DNA of 64,000 nt, taken from NCBI RefSeq assembly GCF_021730615.1, contig NZ_JAJLMN010000001.1:4927501-4991500 (forward strand), given 5' to 3'. The translations under genes and the position numbers were made by a program. The notes under the pieces are model-generated. The model was not told the DNA's origin and searched no databases. It saw only the letters and a list, made by a program, of their open reading frames with translations. Of this stretch, positions 54,600 through 63,822 are shown in pieces (position 1 is the stretch's first letter; every line of letters begins with the position of its first letter). This DNA is from Lichenibacterium dinghuense. GTDB lineage: Bacteria > Pseudomonadota > Alphaproteobacteria > Rhizobiales > Beijerinckiaceae.

Positions 54600-55025
54600 T
54601 CACGAGGGATCGCTCTCGGGATCGATGCGCTCGACGAGGACGCGCTGACGCCTCAGGTCCACGGGCTGACGGAAACTGCTTCGCGTCACCTCCTGGTGGA
54701 TGTGAAGCTCCTCCGTGAGGTAGAGCTGCTTCATCAGCACCAGCCGTTCCTCGACGACGGGCACGATGGTGGTGGTGCCCTCGTTCCGTACCGGAGGCAG
54801 GCTGTCCACAACGCGTCCGACCAGTACCCTGGTCACGGCGACCGAGTTGCCGTCGAGTTCGGCCTCGGCGAAGGCCCGATGAACCTCGGTTCTCGTCGAG
54901 ATCCTGACCCGACCCTTGGACCTCCGACGTTTGGAGACCGACAGCCTTTCCTCGACGACGGGAATTGCGTCGGATGATCCATGGAGGTCGTCGAAGCCGC
55001 CGTCGGGGCGCGGTGGGACGGCCAT
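54600..55025 (-). CDS. DUF2382 stress-domain protein (short)
   Basis: The 141-residue protein has two DUF2382-type segments: DAIPVVEERLSVSKRRRSKG (then RVRISTRTEV), and IVPVVEERLVLMKQLYLTEE (then LHIHQEVTRSSFRQPVDLRR). The VVEERL...K...G pattern is diagnostic. DUF2382 proteins are linked to general stress in cyanobacteria and Deinococcus. It lies 27 bases downstream of the larger DUF2382 gene on the same strand, so the two are probably co-transcribed. Confidence 0.8.
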   Translation of the reverse strand: MAVPPRPDGGFDDLHGSSDAIPVVEERLSVSKRRRSKGRVRISTRTEVHRAFAEAELDGNSVAVTRVLVGRVVDSLPPVRNEGTTTIVPVVEERLVLMKQLYLTEELHIHQEVTRSSFRQPVDLRRQRVLVERIDPESDPS

Positions 55026-55052
55026 GGAGCGCTCCCCGACGCGGCCGAGGCC

Positions 55053-55955
55053 CTAGACCTTGCGACCGAGGCGGTCGGCCTCGCTCGCAGTGCCCCGGTC
55101 GTCCTCGACGTCGACCTTTGTGCTGCGGACGGTGTCCTTCACGGTCTCGACGCGGTCCTTCACGTCCTTGCGGATGCCGATCTCCTCGACGACCCGCGCC
55201 GTCTTGCCGACGACGGCCTCCTCGCCCGTCGCCACCATCTCGACCGTACGCTCCTTGAACGCGTCCGCGCCCAACGCAGCGACCGGGCGGTCGACGGCGT
55301 GGCGGTCGACGGTGAGGGTCTCGTTCCGCAGCCTCACGTCCTCGGAGACGTCCTTCTCGACTACGTAGCTGTGCAGGCGGACCTTGCCCCGGCTCACTGC
55401 GCGCTTGCCGACATCCAGGCGCTCCTCGACGACCTGGATCACGTCCTCGCCGCCGCGGGCAGCCTTGGCCGGGGGTGCGGACCTCGGGGCGGGAGCCATC
55501 GCGGGCTTGGCGCCGCCCGCGCTCATCGCCAGCCCGGTCGCGGTGCCCCCCGCCATCCCGGGGCCCGCCGCCGCGGCGCCGGTCCAGCCCTCGCTGCGCC
55601 AGGAGGTTTCCCGCTCGTCGAAGTCGACCGAGCCGTGCCTCTCCAGGATCTCCACGGCCTTGTCGACGTGCTCGTCCGCGACGTGGGCCGTCAGCAGGGT
55701 GCCGCCGCGGCGGATGCCCTCGCGATAGGTGTCGTGGTCCGGCGTGCCGCCGAAGAAGTTCTCCAACGACGACCAGAAGCCGGTGCTCTCCTCGTCCCTC
55801 GTCCGGGCGTCGCCCCTGGCTTCCATGGCGTCGCGGGCGTTGGACGGCGAGACCGTAACGTCGCCGGCCGGGACGCCGGCCTGCCTCAGCATCGTCGCGG
55901 CCTGGTCGGCCTGGCTGCGGTCGTCGTAGAGGGCGGTGATGGTCTGCTTGCTCAT
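55053..55955 (-). CDS. General-stress protein with GsiB/YsnF-like and DUF2382 domains
   Basis: The 300-residue protein has an N-terminal ferredoxin-like general-stress domain (MSKQTITALYDDRSQADQAA, VPAGDVTVSP, GGTLLTAHVADEHVDKAVEI), an Ala/Gly/Pro-rich linker and a DUF2382 domain (GEDVIQVVEERLDVGKRAVS, GKVRLHSYVVEKDVSEDVRL, then TLTVDRHAVDRPV and VVEEIGIRKDVKDRVETVKD). This YsnF-like layout belongs to osmotic/general-stress proteins. It heads the pair with 54600. No promoter consensus was found upstream. Confidence 0.85.
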   Translation of the reverse strand: MSKQTITALYDDRSQADQAATMLRQAGVPAGDVTVSPSNARDAMEARGDARTRDEESTGFWSSLENFFGGTPDHDTYREGIRRGGTLLTAHVADEHVDKAVEILERHGSVDFDERETSWRSEGWTGAAAAGPGMAGGTATGLAMSAGGAKPAMAPAPRSAPPAKAARGGEDVIQVVEERLDVGKRAVSRGKVRLHSYVVEKDVSEDVRLRNETLTVDRHAVDRPVAALGADAFKERTVEMVATGEEAVVGKTARVVEEIGIRKDVKDRVETVKDTVRSTKVDVEDDRGTASEADRLGRKV

Positions 55956-56059
55956 GGCGCTGTCCTTGGTTCAAGTGGGGGCAAAGCGTCGTGTGACGAC
56001 GGTTCGCATCTGTCTGCGTGCCCGAAGGTCTCCTCCGCCGAGCGGCGGTGGGAGGAGCC

Positions 56060-57034
56060 TCACACAGCCTTGGTCGGGCGGTCGGTGCGGGTCGTGCGGA
56101 GGAGGTTAGCCGTGACGGTGGGAGCCACCGTGCCGGCCATGCCGCCGAACCAGGCCGCGATGCCGCCGAGCACCAGGGCCAGGCTGCCCAGCAGGGCGCC
56201 GCGGGACACGGTCTTGGCGGCGACGTCGGCCGCATCCGCGGCCTTCTGCTTGGCCATCGCCACCTTGACGTCGTACTGCTTCTCGTAGGAGGCTACGCGG
56301 GCGCGCGCCTCGTCGACCGGGATGTTCTGCGACTTCGCCAGGGTCTGGACGACGCGTTCCCGGGCGTCCTTGATCTGGGCGTCGTCGCCCGTCACCAGGG
56401 CCTTCGCCAGCGACGCCGTGGCTTCCTTGAAGTTGGCCGGATCGTTGGCGGCGGGGTTCTGCAGCGCCTGCTGGATGGCCGCCGCTGGGTCGCTGGCCTG
56501 GGTCAGCGCGGGGACGGCCGTCTCCGCCACCGACGCCACTGAGTGGCCGAGGCCGCCGACCGCGCTGCTGACGGTGCTGAACGCCCCGCCGACGAGGCTG
56601 CCCACCGCGGTGCTGAGCAGGTAGATGACCAACAGGGTCGTCAGGGCCCAGGACGTCAGGCCGTGCCAGCCGCCGGTGGAGGCCTTCGGGCGGCCGGACA
56701 GGCGGCTCGCGACGTAGCCGCCGACGAAGGCCGCCAGGATGCTCGACACCGCCCACCAGACGCCGGCGCCGATGGAGAAACCGCTGGCCGAAGGGTTGTC
56801 GCCGCCGGTGGGGTTGAGAGTTGAGGCCCCGACGCCGATGCCGATCATGTTCAGGATGAGTTGGGTCACGAGCCCGGCAGCGACGCCCGCCAGCACTCCG
56901 CCCCAAGACACGTCGTTGACGAGGATCGTGCGTGCGTCGTCTGCCGGGCTCACCGGCGTCAGGTTCGCCTCGTCGAGGTCGGCGCGCTGACGCGGGATCC
57001 CTGTGGTGCGGGTCCCTGTGGTGTCTTGGGCCAC
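56060..57034 (-). CDS. Four-helix membrane protein of stress cluster (PhnA-like/YrzE-like)
   Basis: The 324-residue protein has transmembrane helices around SWGGVLAGVAAGLVTQLILN, GVWWAVSSILAAFVGGYVAS, LTTLLVIYLLSTAVGSLVGG and GALLGSLALVLGGIAAWFGG, with a periplasmic or cytoplasmic helical domain between the last two. Relatives in Methylobacteriaceae are labelled PhnA-like without functional support. It lies 104 bases upstream of the DUF2382 gene on the same strand. The function is not known. Confidence 0.7.
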   Translation of the reverse strand: MAQDTTGTRTTGIPRQRADLDEANLTPVSPADDARTILVNDVSWGGVLAGVAAGLVTQLILNMIGIGVGASTLNPTGGDNPSASGFSIGAGVWWAVSSILAAFVGGYVASRLSGRPKASTGGWHGLTSWALTTLLVIYLLSTAVGSLVGGAFSTVSSAVGGLGHSVASVAETAVPALTQASDPAAAIQQALQNPAANDPANFKEATASLAKALVTGDDAQIKDARERVVQTLAKSQNIPVDEARARVASYEKQYDVKVAMAKQKAADAADVAAKTVSRGALLGSLALVLGGIAAWFGGMAGTVAPTVTANLLRTTRTDRPTKAV

Positions 57035-57244
57035 TGCTGTCGTCCTTCGGTGATGTCAGGAATGTTGCGAAAAGATGAGGATCGATCCCTCATCGCATCG
57101 ACAGCCAGTCTATTTCAATCAATTGATAACTTCGTCTGTCTGCACGCGTTGTTTGTTTTCTCTTTCGCCGAATAACAGGCGCGCCTGGAAGTTGGTGCGC
57201 TCCAAATATGACGACCGGCTATGCGTCGATGGATCGCGGGGCGT

Positions 57245-58126
57245 TCAGAACGGCAGGGCGGCCTGGATGGCCGCGCCGACCACCGTCGATGTCGCCCGGA
57301 TCCGGGGCGTGTCGCGGTTGTCCTTGTGGAACAGCAGGTAGACGTCGGAGGCCGGGGCCTGGCAGGGCGTGGCGACGGGGGTCAGTGCTGGATCCGCGTC
57401 GGCCCGGAACCGGGCGAGGCAGGCCAGCCCGCCGCCGTTGCGGGCCGCCGCCATCAGGACCTCGTGGCTGCTGGTCGTCAGGCCCGGACGGGCACGGGGG
57501 GCCATGCTCTCGGCCCAGCGTGCCTGGTCCTCGCCCTCGACGTCGTCCCGCAGCGTCATCAGGTGGTGGTCGGGGCAGCCGGACGGGAGGTCGGGGATGC
57601 CCTGCCGCTGCACGTAGGACGAGGACGCGTAGAGCCCGAACGCCATGTGGCCCACGCGCCGCACGATGAGGTCGTTCCGATCCGTGAGGGTGAGGCGGAC
57701 CGCGATGTCGGCCTCGCGCATGGCCAGGCTGACCTGGCTGGGGTGGGGCACCACCTCGATCCGGATGCCGGGGTGGCTGTGCTGGAGGTCGACGATGCAG
57801 GGCGCGAGGACGTGGGCCGCGAGCGTCTCGGTGCAGGCGATCCGCACCGTGCCCTCCAACCTGTCGTCCTGCCCGCCGACCCGGCGGACGACCGCGAGGG
57901 CCTCCGCCTCGACCCGTTCCGCCTGTTCGAGGACGCCCTCCCCCGCCAGGGTGAGCCGATAGCCCTCCGGGGTTCGGTGCAGCAGCCGGACGGCCAGGGC
58001 GCCTTCGAGCGAGGCCAGCCTGCGCCCCATGGTGGACTGCGACACGCGCAGCTCCTTCGCCGCCGCTGTGAGGTTGCGGTGCCGGGCCACGGCCAGGAAG
58101 AAGCGGAGGTCATCCCAGTCGAGCAT
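57245..58126 (-). CDS. LysR-family transcriptional regulator
   Basis: The 293-residue regulator has the LysR helix-turn-helix MLDWDDLRFFLAVARHRNLT then AAAKELRVSQSTMGRRLASL, and a substrate-binding C-terminal domain (GTVRIACTETLAAHVLAP, GIRIEVVPHPSQVSLAMREA). GGAGGGAGG precedes the ATG at 58126. It is divergent from the OsmC/desaturase genes across a 113-base AT-rich gap, the usual arrangement for a LysR regulator and its target. The inducer is unknown. Confidence 0.92.
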   Translation of the reverse strand: MLDWDDLRFFLAVARHRNLTAAAKELRVSQSTMGRRLASLEGALAVRLLHRTPEGYRLTLAGEGVLEQAERVEAEALAVVRRVGGQDDRLEGTVRIACTETLAAHVLAPCIVDLQHSHPGIRIEVVPHPSQVSLAMREADIAVRLTLTDRNDLIVRRVGHMAFGLYASSSYVQRQGIPDLPSGCPDHHLMTLRDDVEGEDQARWAESMAPRARPGLTTSSHEVLMAAARNGGGLACLARFRADADPALTPVATPCQAPASDVYLLFHKDNRDTPRIRATSTVVGAAIQAALPF

Positions 58127-58239
58127 CTTCGCCTCCCTCCAATTCTGGCGACCCACTAACCATTTTCACTTTGAAACTCACCCCCAAACGAAATTCTTGA
58201 GGTTTGCATGGCCATATCATCGATTAGGGGATCGCCCAC

Positions 58240-58791
58240 GTGACCAACACATCAAATGAGAAAGGTCGGAGTACTCGGCACGGCTCACCTAAGCTTTGTC
58301 CAAGCCAGAATTCAGATCCGTCCTCCGCCGTCTACACGCGCCGGCTTGAGTGCCGCACCGTCGCGACGGGACGTTTCGGCCAGAGGCACCACATCCGCGA
58401 CCTCCCGGCCATCGTCGGCGGCAGCGCCTCCCTCGACTCGCCGACCCTGCTCGACGACGACGTGGAACCCCATCCGTCCGAGATGCTGCTCGCGGCGCTG
58501 AACGCCTGCCTGTCCGTCAGCATCCAGGCCAACGCAGTGGCGCGGGGCATCCCCGTGCGGGCCCTCGAAGTCTGCTCCATGGGCGACGTGGACCCCTCGG
58601 CCCTGTGGGGCACCGGCGATCGCAGGGTGCGCCCCATCGGCTTCCGTTCGATCGCGGTCGAGGTCCGGATCGCGGCCGAGGCGCCCAGTGAGTCGCTCCG
58701 GGCCCTGGTCGACTACGCCGTGCTCTGGTCGCCCGTGGCGAACACGCTGCACGACCCCGTCGACCTCCAGGTCTCCTTGGTTCCGGTTTGA
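58240..58791 (+). CDS. OsmC-family protein
   Basis: The 183-residue protein has the OsmC/Ohr fold with EPHPSEMLLAALNACLSVSI (the conserved Cys in ACLS) and a second Cys in ALEVCSMGDVDP. Family members reduce organic peroxides through this cysteine pair. The start is GTG 58240; a shorter start near residue 29 would remove a non-conserved polar leader. The desaturase gene starts 17 bases after its stop, so they form an operon likely controlled by the divergent LysR. Confidence 0.88.
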   Translation: MTNTSNEKGRSTRHGSPKLCPSQNSDPSSAVYTRRLECRTVATGRFGQRHHIRDLPAIVGGSASLDSPTLLDDDVEPHPSEMLLAALNACLSVSIQANAVARGIPVRALEVCSMGDVDPSALWGTGDRRVRPIGFRSIAVEVRIAAEAPSESLRALVDYAVLWSPVANTLHDPVDLQVSLVPV

Positions 58792-58807
58792 AGCATTGGA
58801 GAAGCGC

Positions 58808-59824
58808 ATGCCATCCGAGGTCACCAGTTCCGTCGACGCGAAGGGTTGGGCCAGGGCCCTGGCCCGCTACCGCCAGCACGACCCGCACCGGAGCCTGTTC
58901 GAGATCGCTGTGACCGCCCTGCCGCTCGTCGCCCTGTGGGCGGCGATGTGGCTCGCCCTGCAGGTGAGCTACGGGCTGTGCCTCGTCCTCGCCGTCCCTG
59001 CGGCGTTCTTCCTGGTGCGGCTCTTCCTGATCCAGCACGACTGCGGCCACGACGCCTGCTTCCGGGCACGCGTCGCCAACGACTGGGTCGGCCGCGTCAT
59101 CGGCGTGGTGACCCTGACGCCCTACGACCATTGGAGGCGGACCCACGCCGTCCACCACGCCACGGTCGGCAACCTGGACGAGCGTGGGATCGGCGACGTC
59201 ACCACGCTCACCGTTCAGGAGTACCGGACCTCGTCCCGGCTCGGGCGGCTCGGCTACCGACTGTACCGCCATCCCGCGGTGATGTTCGGCCTGGGCCCGA
59301 CCTACCTGTTTGTCCTGCGGAACCGGCTTCCCATCGGGCTCATGCGGGCCGGTTGGCGTCCCTGGCTCGGCACCATGGGCACCAATCTCGCCACCGCCCT
59401 GGTGATGGCCGGCCTGGCTTGGTGGATCGGGCTCGTGCCCCTTCTGCTGATCCACGGTCCGGTCGTAGTGCTGTCGTCGACCATCGGCGTGTGGCTGTTC
59501 TACGTGCAGCACCAGTTCGAGGAGACGAACTGGTCTGCGGGGCCGGACTGGAGCCACGCCGAGGCGGCTCTGCACGGCAGCTCTCACTACGACCTGCCGC
59601 GCGTGCTGCGGTGGCTGACGGCCAACATCGGGCTGCACCACGTTCACCACCTGGGCAGCCGCATCCCGTTCTATCGCCTTCCCGATGTGGTGCGCGACCA
59701 CCCCGAACTGAACGACGTCGGCAGGATCACCCTGACGGAGAGCCTGAGGTGCGTGCCGTTGGTGCTGTGGGACGAGGACCGCAGGCGCCTCGTCCCGTTC
59801 AGGATGGCTTGGGACCACCCGTGA
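58808..59824 (+). CDS. Fatty acid desaturase
   Basis: The 338-residue membrane enzyme has the three histidine boxes of acyl-lipid desaturases: HDCGHDACF (near residue 75), WRRTHAVHHATVGN (near 113), and GLHHVHHLGSRIPFYRL (near 280). Four helices flank them. It introduces a double bond into membrane fatty acids using di-iron and O2. GGAGAAG at 58798 precedes the ATG. Its pairing with OsmC suggests a link between membrane unsaturation and peroxide defence; that is inference. Confidence 0.92.
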   Translation: MPSEVTSSVDAKGWARALARYRQHDPHRSLFEIAVTALPLVALWAAMWLALQVSYGLCLVLAVPAAFFLVRLFLIQHDCGHDACFRARVANDWVGRVIGVVTLTPYDHWRRTHAVHHATVGNLDERGIGDVTTLTVQEYRTSSRLGRLGYRLYRHPAVMFGLGPTYLFVLRNRLPIGLMRAGWRPWLGTMGTNLATALVMAGLAWWIGLVPLLLIHGPVVVLSSTIGVWLFYVQHQFEETNWSAGPDWSHAEAALHGSSHYDLPRVLRWLTANIGLHHVHHLGSRIPFYRLPDVVRDHPELNDVGRITLTESLRCVPLVLWDEDRRRLVPFRMAWDHP

Positions 59825-59858
59825 CGGGACTCGGAGGAGCGATGCCTCGGCGGCGAGG

Positions 59859-60083
59859 TCAGGTCGGTCGCGCCGCATCGACGAGACCGACTCGTGGCCG
59901 TTCCTGCCACGCATCGTGGCGAAGGCTGAGTTCGTCGATGACCCGCTTGCCACGGATGATATCCTTGACCTCCCAGCCCTGGGACACGGCCCGCTCAAGG
60001 ACCTCGATGGCCTCGAAGGCTGTCGGGCGCCTGGCGAGACTGCCGTCCTCCGCTTGGCTGCATCTCACGACATAATCAGGCAT
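59859..60083 (-). CDS. Small conserved hypothetical protein
   Basis: The 74-residue protein MPDYVVRCSQAEDGSLARRP then TAFEAIEVLERAVSQGWEVK and DIIRGKRVIDELSLRHDAWQ resembles short conserved proteins of Hyphomicrobiales with no known function. No signal or membrane segment. It is convergent with the desaturase gene. No strong ribosome site is visible. Confidence 0.6.
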   Translation of the reverse strand: MPDYVVRCSQAEDGSLARRPTAFEAIEVLERAVSQGWEVKDIIRGKRVIDELSLRHDAWQERPRVGLVDAARPT

Positions 60084-60455
60084 CGCTGTTGCCCCTCCGC
60101 TCGGAGACGACGGGACCGGTCGCCGTTCTCGGTTGCTGGCTGGGGTGGACGTGCCCGATGCGGATCACCGCTCATACGCCGCGTTGCGGCTCCGGACTCG
60201 AACACTGTGCCCTCCCATGCGCCGTCATGCCTGTCTCATCGCGTCGGGCATCGGAGAACTTAATGGGTGAACGGGTGGAAGTGCGTTCAATTTTGTTAAA
60301 ACGTAGCGTTTTCATTCGGTCCGTCGTGCACGCACCGCTGCAGGGCTTCTCGCGTGCTGGATGAATGGGGGAAGGGGGTGGCCACGCGCTGGTGTCTATG
60401 TGCCACCATGCCCCCTTTGGTGTTCACGTCGCGGTGGAAACGCCCATGCTCAGTG
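60084..60455 (+). other. Non-coding stretch
   Basis: I see no supported gene in these ~370 bases between the small protein and the kup stop. A short AT-rich section (60280-60310) stands out but no paired promoter boxes or terminator were recognised. Confidence 0.45.
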
Positions 60456-62345
60456 TCAAAGCTCGATGCGCGTGCCCATCTCGACGACGCGGGGCGCAGG
60501 GATGAGGAAGTAATCCGAGGCGGTCGCCGAGTTGTGCGTCAGGAACCCGAACAGGGCCTCCTGCCACGGTGACAGGTCCGGGCGCACCGAGGGGACGGGC
60601 GTCTCCCGGCCGATGAAGAACGAGGCCTCATCCGGGTCGAAGCCGACCTCCTCTCGATGGGATCTCAGGGCCGACATGACGTCGGGCTTCTCCGCGAAGC
60701 CGAAGGTCAGCGTGACCACCGAGAACCCGGCCGTCCTCGGCTCGACGGCGACGCGGCCGTCGTCCGGCACCCTCGGCACACGCTCCGTCACGACCTTGAG
60801 CAGGACGACCTGCCGATGGACGACGCCGTTGTGCCTAACGTTGAGGGCGAGCGCGGCCGGCACGATCTCGGACTGCTTGGTCAAGTAGACGGCCGTCCCC
60901 CGCATCCGCAGGGGTGCATCCGGCCGTCCCAGGCTAGCGATGAAGGCGGGAAGCCGGGCGGCGTCCTTGTCGCGTTGGGCCAAGACGGCCTGCCGTCCCT
61001 TTCGCCACACCAGCATCACCGTGAGCGTCGCCGTTCCGACCAGGATGGGAAACCAGCCCCCGGCCGGTATCTTGTGCACGTTCGCCGACACGAAGGACAC
61101 ATCGAGCAGCAGGACGGCGCCAGCGACCGGATAGACGAGCGGTGCGGGCCAGCGCCACAGCCCGATGGCCACCGTGGTCACCAGGAGCGTCGTGGCCAGC
61201 ATGTCGCCCGCCACCGCGATGCCATAGGCGTTGGCGAGGGCGTCGGAGGACCGGAAGCCGAACACCAGACCCAGGACCACGACGGCGAGCAGCCAGTTGA
61301 TCTGTGGCACGTAGACCTGACCGGCAGACTCGTCCGACGTCTGCCGCACTTCGAGGCGCGGCACGGCGCCGAGCTGGATCGCCTGCTGCACGAGGGCGAA
61401 GGCGCCGGACAGCACGGCCTGACTGGCGATGATGGTCGCGGCGGTCGTGAGAAGGAGCGCCGGGATCAGGAGCCATCCCGGGAACAGCAGGAAGAACGGG
61501 TTCGCCGCAGCGGCGGGGTCGGCCAGGACTGAGGCGCCCTGGCCGAGATAGTTCAGGACCAAAGCGGGCATGACCAGGGCGAACCAGTCGACGCGGATGG
61601 GGGCCCTGCCGAAATGCCCCATGTCGGCGTAGAGGGCCTCTCCGCCGGTGAGGGCCAGGAACACCGACCCGAGGACCAGGAACGAGGTGGCGCCGCCCGC
61701 GTGGCCGACGTAGGCCACGGCGTAGCGGGGATCGAGGGCCCACAGCACCGTCGGATGGCGCAGCAGGTGGAACAGCCCGGAGAAGGCGAGCACGGCGAAC
61801 CACGCCGCCATCACCGGGCCGAACAGGAAGCCGACCGCACCGCTGCCTCGCCTCTGGATCGCAAACAGCGCGACGAGGATCGCCGCCGCGATCGGGACGA
61901 CGTAGGGCGTGACCGAGGGGAGGACGATCTCCAGCCCCTCGACCGCGCTCAGCACCGAGATGGCCGGCGTGATCATGGCGTCGCCGAAGAAGAGAGAAGC
62001 CCCCGCCAAGCCGACGACGAGCAGGACGGCCTGTAGCCGACCTGCCACAGGCAGGGCGAGCGAGAGCAGCGACATCGTCCCGCCCTCGCCCCCGTTGTCG
62101 GCCCGCATGACGAAGACGACGTACTTCACGGCGACGATCAGGAAGATGGCCCAGAATATCATCGACAGGACGCCGAGCACGGTAGCCTCGGTGGAAGCGT
62201 CCCCGGCGGCCTTCAGCGACTCGCGGAACGCGTAGATGGGGCTGGTCCCGATGTCGCCGAAGACGACGCCCAGCGCCCCGAGAAGAAGCGCCGCCCGGGC
62301 GGGATGTGTCGTGACCGCAGGCGTCGACGTAACCGAGCCGTCCAT
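60456..62345 (-). CDS. kup: Low-affinity potassium transporter Kup
   Basis: The 629-residue protein is a K+:H+ symporter of the KUP family with twelve transmembrane helices. Signatures are LGALGVVFGDIGTSPIYAFR, FFGDAMITPAISVLSAVEGL, VFLALTGGEALYADMGHFGR and NALANAYGIAVAGDML-type segment (seen as DALANAYGIAVAGDMLATTL), followed by a cytoplasmic C-terminal domain. The start at ATG 62345 (MDGSVTSTP) suits the family; the frame extends to 62393. It lies about 180 bases downstream of the CPA1 antiporter on the same strand. Confidence 0.95.
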   Translation of the reverse strand: MDGSVTSTPAVTTHPARAALLLGALGVVFGDIGTSPIYAFRESLKAAGDASTEATVLGVLSMIFWAIFLIVAVKYVVFVMRADNGGEGGTMSLLSLALPVAGRLQAVLLVVGLAGASLFFGDAMITPAISVLSAVEGLEIVLPSVTPYVVPIAAAILVALFAIQRRGSGAVGFLFGPVMAAWFAVLAFSGLFHLLRHPTVLWALDPRYAVAYVGHAGGATSFLVLGSVFLALTGGEALYADMGHFGRAPIRVDWFALVMPALVLNYLGQGASVLADPAAAANPFFLLFPGWLLIPALLLTTAATIIASQAVLSGAFALVQQAIQLGAVPRLEVRQTSDESAGQVYVPQINWLLAVVVLGLVFGFRSSDALANAYGIAVAGDMLATTLLVTTVAIGLWRWPAPLVYPVAGAVLLLDVSFVSANVHKIPAGGWFPILVGTATLTVMLVWRKGRQAVLAQRDKDAARLPAFIASLGRPDAPLRMRGTAVYLTKQSEIVPAALALNVRHNGVVHRQVVLLKVVTERVPRVPDDGRVAVEPRTAGFSVVTLTFGFAEKPDVMSALRSHREEVGFDPDEASFFIGRETPVPSVRPDLSPWQEALFGFLTHNSATASDYFLIPAPRVVEMGTRIEL

Positions 62346-62526
62346 GAGCGAGCCTCGTCCGTCCTCGGTGACGGCACCGAAACCCACGTCCACGAACCCC
62401 GACGGTCCTCGCGATATGAGGCACTTCGGATGGCCGGGGTCAACGCGGGCGACGTCGCAGCCCGGATGGCCGCGATCGTTGCGCTTCGCCTTCGGACGAC
62501 ACCATCGCCGCCCCGGCCCCGCGCCC

Positions 62527-63774
62527 TCACGTCCCCACGGTGCGGCGCGCCAGCCATCCCAGGGTGGATCCCTGCACGGCGATGCTGAACAGGACCACGG
62601 CGTAGGTTGCGACCAGGATGATGGACTTCGACGGGCCGTCCGGGACCGCCAGGGCCAGGGCGACCGAGATCCCGCCCCGGACGCCAGCCCAGGTCAGGAA
62701 CGGCATATTGCGGGCCGAGAAGTGCCCGCTCCGCGCGAACACCGCGACGGGGACGGCCAGCGCCAGGCCGCGCGCCGCGATCACGAGCGGCACGGCCAAC
62801 AGGGCCAGGGCGACGTCGCCGCGGTCGAAGGCGACGAGCAGAACCTCCAGGCCGATCAGCAGGAACAGCACGGAATTCAGCACCTCGTCGATGAGCGTCC
62901 ACAGCGCGAGGACGTATCTCTTCGTGGTGTCGCTCATCGCCAAGCGCAGGCCCCGGTCGCCGATGAGCAGCCCCGCCGCGACCATCGCCAGGGGGCCGCT
63001 GACGTGGATCGCCTCGGCCACCGCGTAGGTGGCCGTGACCAGCGCCAGCGTGATCAGGACCTCGACGGGATAATCGTCGATGGCCCGCATGGCGCGGTAG
63101 GCCACATAGCCGGCCGCCGTCCCGAGCAACAGGCCGCCGCCGGCTTCGAGCAGCAGCAGCTCCGCGATGGCCGTTGGCGTCGTCTCGGCCGCGGGCGCGC
63201 CGGTGGCGTAGCGCAACAGCACGGTGAAGATCACGATGCTGACGCCGTCGTTGAACAGCGACTCGCCCTGGAGCTGCACTTCCAGCTTCGCGGGGATGCT
63301 CACCGTCTTCAGCGTGCTCATCACGGCCACGGGATCTGTGGGGCTGATCAGCGCCCCGAACACCAGCGCCCAGACCAGCGGGAGCGGGTGGTCGAGTTGA
63401 CGGGCGATCACCCAGAAGCCGCAACCGACGATGGCCGTCGAGATCGCGGTTCCGACGATCGCCAGCACGACGACCGGGACGGCGTGGCTCCGCAGCTTGC
63501 CGACGTCGACGTGGAGGGCGCCGGCGAAGATCAGGAAGGCCAGCATGCCGTCCATCACCACGGCGCTGAAGTCGATCTGGTGCAGGACCCGGCCCAGCGC
63601 CCCGGACGCGCGGTGGCCGGGCACGACGGCGTCGACAGCGACGAGCACCAGCGAGGCCGCGACCCCCATCAGCAGGAGACCGATGGCATGAGGCAGGAGA
63701 TCGACCTTGCGGTTCAGCCAGCCGAACACGGCCGACAGGGTGAGGAGGATCGCAGACAGATCGAGGATGGACAT
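62527..63774 (-). CDS. CPA1 family Na+(K+)/H+ antiporter
   Basis: The 415-residue protein has about twelve helices and the CPA1 motifs FGALISPTDPVAVM, GESLFNDGVSIVIFTVLLRY (the essential FNDG) and LTWAGVRGGISVALALAVPD. It exchanges Na+ or K+ for H+ across the inner membrane. It is short on the cytoplasmic side (no large C-terminal domain). Adjacent to kup, it suggests a cation-homeostasis unit. Confidence 0.93.
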   Translation of the reverse strand: MSILDLSAILLTLSAVFGWLNRKVDLLPHAIGLLLMGVAASLVLVAVDAVVPGHRASGALGRVLHQIDFSAVVMDGMLAFLIFAGALHVDVGKLRSHAVPVVVLAIVGTAISTAIVGCGFWVIARQLDHPLPLVWALVFGALISPTDPVAVMSTLKTVSIPAKLEVQLQGESLFNDGVSIVIFTVLLRYATGAPAAETTPTAIAELLLLEAGGGLLLGTAAGYVAYRAMRAIDDYPVEVLITLALVTATYAVAEAIHVSGPLAMVAAGLLIGDRGLRLAMSDTTKRYVLALWTLIDEVLNSVLFLLIGLEVLLVAFDRGDVALALLAVPLVIAARGLALAVPVAVFARSGHFSARNMPFLTWAGVRGGISVALALAVPDGPSKSIILVATYAVVLFSIAVQGSTLGWLARRTVGT

Positions 63775-63822
63775 CGGAGCCTCACCCCGTTCCGGACCGA
63801 AGGCGGGCCGAAGGACGGGCCG

